A stretch of DNA of 6,936 bases from Planctomycetota bacterium (GTDB lineage Bacteria; Planctomycetota; Phycisphaerae; UBA1845; Fen-1342). Location: assembly GCA_030616465.1 (NCBI GenBank), contig JAUWXH010000103.1, positions 1-6,936 on the forward strand. The letters run 5' to 3'. Below the pieces are notes generated by a model that was given only the letters and a program-made list of their open reading frames with translations, made no database searches and was not told the origin of the DNA. The number at the start of each line of letters is the position of its first letter. The stretch's first letter is position 1. The position numbers and the translations under genes were made by a program. Below are positions 5,819-6,936 of this stretch, in pieces.

Positions 5819-6721
5819 TTAACCGCGCTGCACCGCGTCGGCGGTGCCTGGCGGCGTGCGCCCATCGACCAGCCAGAGATAGGCCAACGGTGCGCGCCAG
5901 CTCGGCGGGACGAAGGCGCGGATCAGTCCGCGGGCCGTCGGCCGTCCAAAGGCGACGCCGGTCAGGCCGCCGACGACTTGCGCGAGCACGTGATACCCGA
6001 TGTACTCCAGGCCCCAGGAGAACAGATGGGGAGCCTCGTCGCGCCAGATCAGGGCGACGATGACCGCCACCGCCAGCGGCCCGGTCAAGACGATCAGGAC
6101 ATATACCCACCGGCGCCAGTGGTGAAAAATCACCAGAACCGTGAGTGCCACCACAAACGCCACCGCGAATGAGGCGGCTATGACCGAGCTCATAAAGAGG
6201 GCGTATAGCGGATCGTTCGCTCTCACTTGCCGCACGTACTTTCCCTGGCCCGTGTAAGTTATCCGGCTGATGCGGCCGCCGACCGTCACCGTCACCGGCC
6301 CGCCAGGCTGCGTCGTCAACAACGGCAAGCCGGGCAGCGTAGCCGGCTGGGTGGCCGGGACGGCGGGCCGACGCCACGTGGTCAGCTCTTCCAACGTGCC
6401 GTAACTAATCCCGCCCAGCGCGCAGGACAGCCCAAACGCGCTGCCGAGCACGACCGCAACCCAACCGAGCAGCAACAGCGGCGCCAATCGGCGAAGCCAG
6501 AGGCGCGCCGCGGTGGTGGCGTCGCCGGCGGGCTGGTAGCAACCGCACTCGGGACAACGGGCGAGCAGGACCCGTGTGCGCGGCTCGCGACGGATGGCCT
6601 GCGTGCGCAGGTTATAGCCGCAGCCCGCGCAGTAGCGGTCGGTCTCGACGTACGCGACTGGCTCCAGGTTTTCGAAGCGGAAGGTTCGGCCTGTGCTGGG
6701 TTCGGCTTGCTCGGCAGTCAT
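5819..6721 (-). CDS. Zinc-ribbon multi-pass membrane protein, function unknown
   Basis: This is a 300-residue protein that I cannot assign to a pathway. Near the N-terminus, Cys31-x-x-Cys34 (CAGCGYNLR) and Cys56-x-x-Cys59 (CPECGC) form a two-knuckle zinc ribbon, with an extra Cys61. Hydrophobic segments follow at about 79-101, 173-199 and 204-226, plus a weaker one at about 241-258. Between the first two, residues 103-172 form a Pro/Thr/Gly-rich loop with a short beta-like stretch (PVTVTVGG), probably on the other side of the membrane from the zinc ribbon. An in-frame TAG directly precedes the ATG at 6721, so this is the first possible ATG, although no good SD is visible. It sits 86 bp downstream of a gene end on the same strand and could be cotranscribed with it. 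CxxCGYxLR N-termini on membrane proteins are common in planctomycetes. The gene is convergent with the TIM-barrel gene. Confidence 0.85.
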   Translation of the reverse strand: MTAEQAEPSTGRTFRFENLEPVAYVETDRYCAGCGYNLRTQAIRREPRTRVLLARCPECGCYQPAGDATTAARLWLRRLAPLLLLGWVAVVLGSAFGLSCALGGISYGTLEELTTWRRPAVPATQPATLPGLPLLTTQPGGPVTVTVGGRISRITYTGQGKYVRQVRANDPLYALFMSSVIAASFAVAFVVALTVLVIFHHWRRWVYVLIVLTGPLAVAVIVALIWRDEAPHLFSWGLEYIGYHVLAQVVGGLTGVAFGRPTARGLIRAFVPPSWRAPLAYLWLVDGRTPPGTADAVQRG

Positions 6722-6763
6722 CTATCGCTCGCTCGGGTTGTCTGCGGTCGTCGGCGGCCGGTT

Positions 6764-6789
6764 GGCAGGCCTCGAAGACTCGCCCTGCC
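6764..6789. repeat. Intergenic imperfect hairpin
   Basis: GGCAGG (6764-6769) and CCTGCC (6784-6789) are inverted, with a further 3-bp CGA/TCG stem possible inside. No T-tract follows on the minus strand, so it is a poor intrinsic terminator. It lies in the 86 bp between the edge gene's stop and the zinc-ribbon gene. A 9-bp direct repeat, GGCCGGTTG, flanks or overlaps it (6756-6764 and 6795-6803). It may be a dispersed intergenic palindrome or a processing/attenuation site. Confidence 0.35.
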
Positions 6790-6807
6790 CTACAGGCCGG
6801 TTGCCCG

Positions 6808-6936
6808 CTATAGTGCTGATCCATACCGGTATTCCGGCAAGTCGTCGAGAGATTCCCAAGCGCAGAGGCGAATCCGTGCGTCCGCCACCCCGTACGCCAG
6901 CCCCACGGGCAGGCGAAACGGGATGGGGCACCCGCA
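6808..6936 (-). CDS. C-terminal fragment of an unidentified gene entering from the right edge
   Basis: Reading minus from 6936 gives 42 codons without interruption to a TAG at 6808-6810. The 5' part is outside the window. The peptide (for example PFRLPVGLAYGVADARIRL, ending EYRYGSAL) has a natural composition. Its first 25 or so codons end almost entirely in G or C, like the confirmed genes here, whereas the overlapping longer frame (6722-6931) is Pro/Arg/Gly-rich in the manner of a shadow. The family is not recognised. It is on the same strand as the zinc-ribbon gene and 86 bp upstream, so the two might share a transcript. The short length limits confidence. Confidence 0.55.
   Translation of the reverse strand, partial: CGCPIPFRLPVGLAYGVADARIRLCAWESLDDLPEYRYGSAL

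Noticed and set aside
5736..6377. A 213-codon minus-strand frame inside the zinc-ribbon gene
   Set aside because: It overlaps a frame with a zinc ribbon and membrane segments; the peptide is Arg/Gly/Pro-rich and would also run across the convergent hairpin.
6722..6931. A minus-strand frame of 69 codons ending directly before the zinc-ribbon ATG (TAG then ATG)
   Set aside because: The stop/start abutment suggests coupling, but the composition and poor third-position bias look non-coding, and the frame ending at 6808 fits better over the same bases.

Overview
The window looks like chromosomal DNA from a GC-rich planctomycete, most likely class Phycisphaerae. Three things suggest this. Two secreted proteins end in paired, cysteine-bracketed dockerin-like Ca-binding repeats (GDLDGDGDTD core, then DLG and LLADWGC). 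There is a Tat-exported TIM-barrel sugar isomerase/epimerase homologue. There is also a membrane protein with an N-terminal CxxCGYNLR zinc ribbon. The placement rests on recognising these families; no search was run.

Layout. Positions 1-1152 (minus) hold the first 384 residues of a secreted FG-GAP/VCBS beta-propeller protein that runs off the left edge. Positions 1345-2682 (minus) encode a secreted protein with seven PHIAY-type repeats, probably a seven-bladed propeller, ending in two dockerin-like repeats. Positions 2954-4633 (minus) encode a secreted subtilisin-family (S8) protease with an I9-like propeptide, an intact Asp/His/Ser triad and the same two-repeat C-terminal module. A divergent intergenic region of about 230 bp separates it from a plus-strand Tat-signal TIM-barrel protein (4865-5782). 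That gene converges on a minus-strand zinc-ribbon membrane protein (5819-6721) across a strong hairpin. At the right edge, 42 in-frame codons (6808-6936, minus) look like the C-terminus of another gene.

The three left-hand genes point the same way, but each has its own Shine-Dalgarno sequence, intergenic region and plausible promoter, so they look like separate units rather than one operon. All three products carry signal peptides and Asp-rich Ca-binding loops, and two share an almost identical C-terminal tag. They are best read as a neighbourhood of exported, Ca-stabilised envelope or extracellular proteins. I see no tRNA, rRNA, CRISPR array, insertion sequence, phage gene or defence system, and no clear new multi-gene system. 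The most notable features are the shared tag module, the seven-repeat propeller, an altered metal-site position in the TIM-barrel protein and some palindromic intergenic elements.
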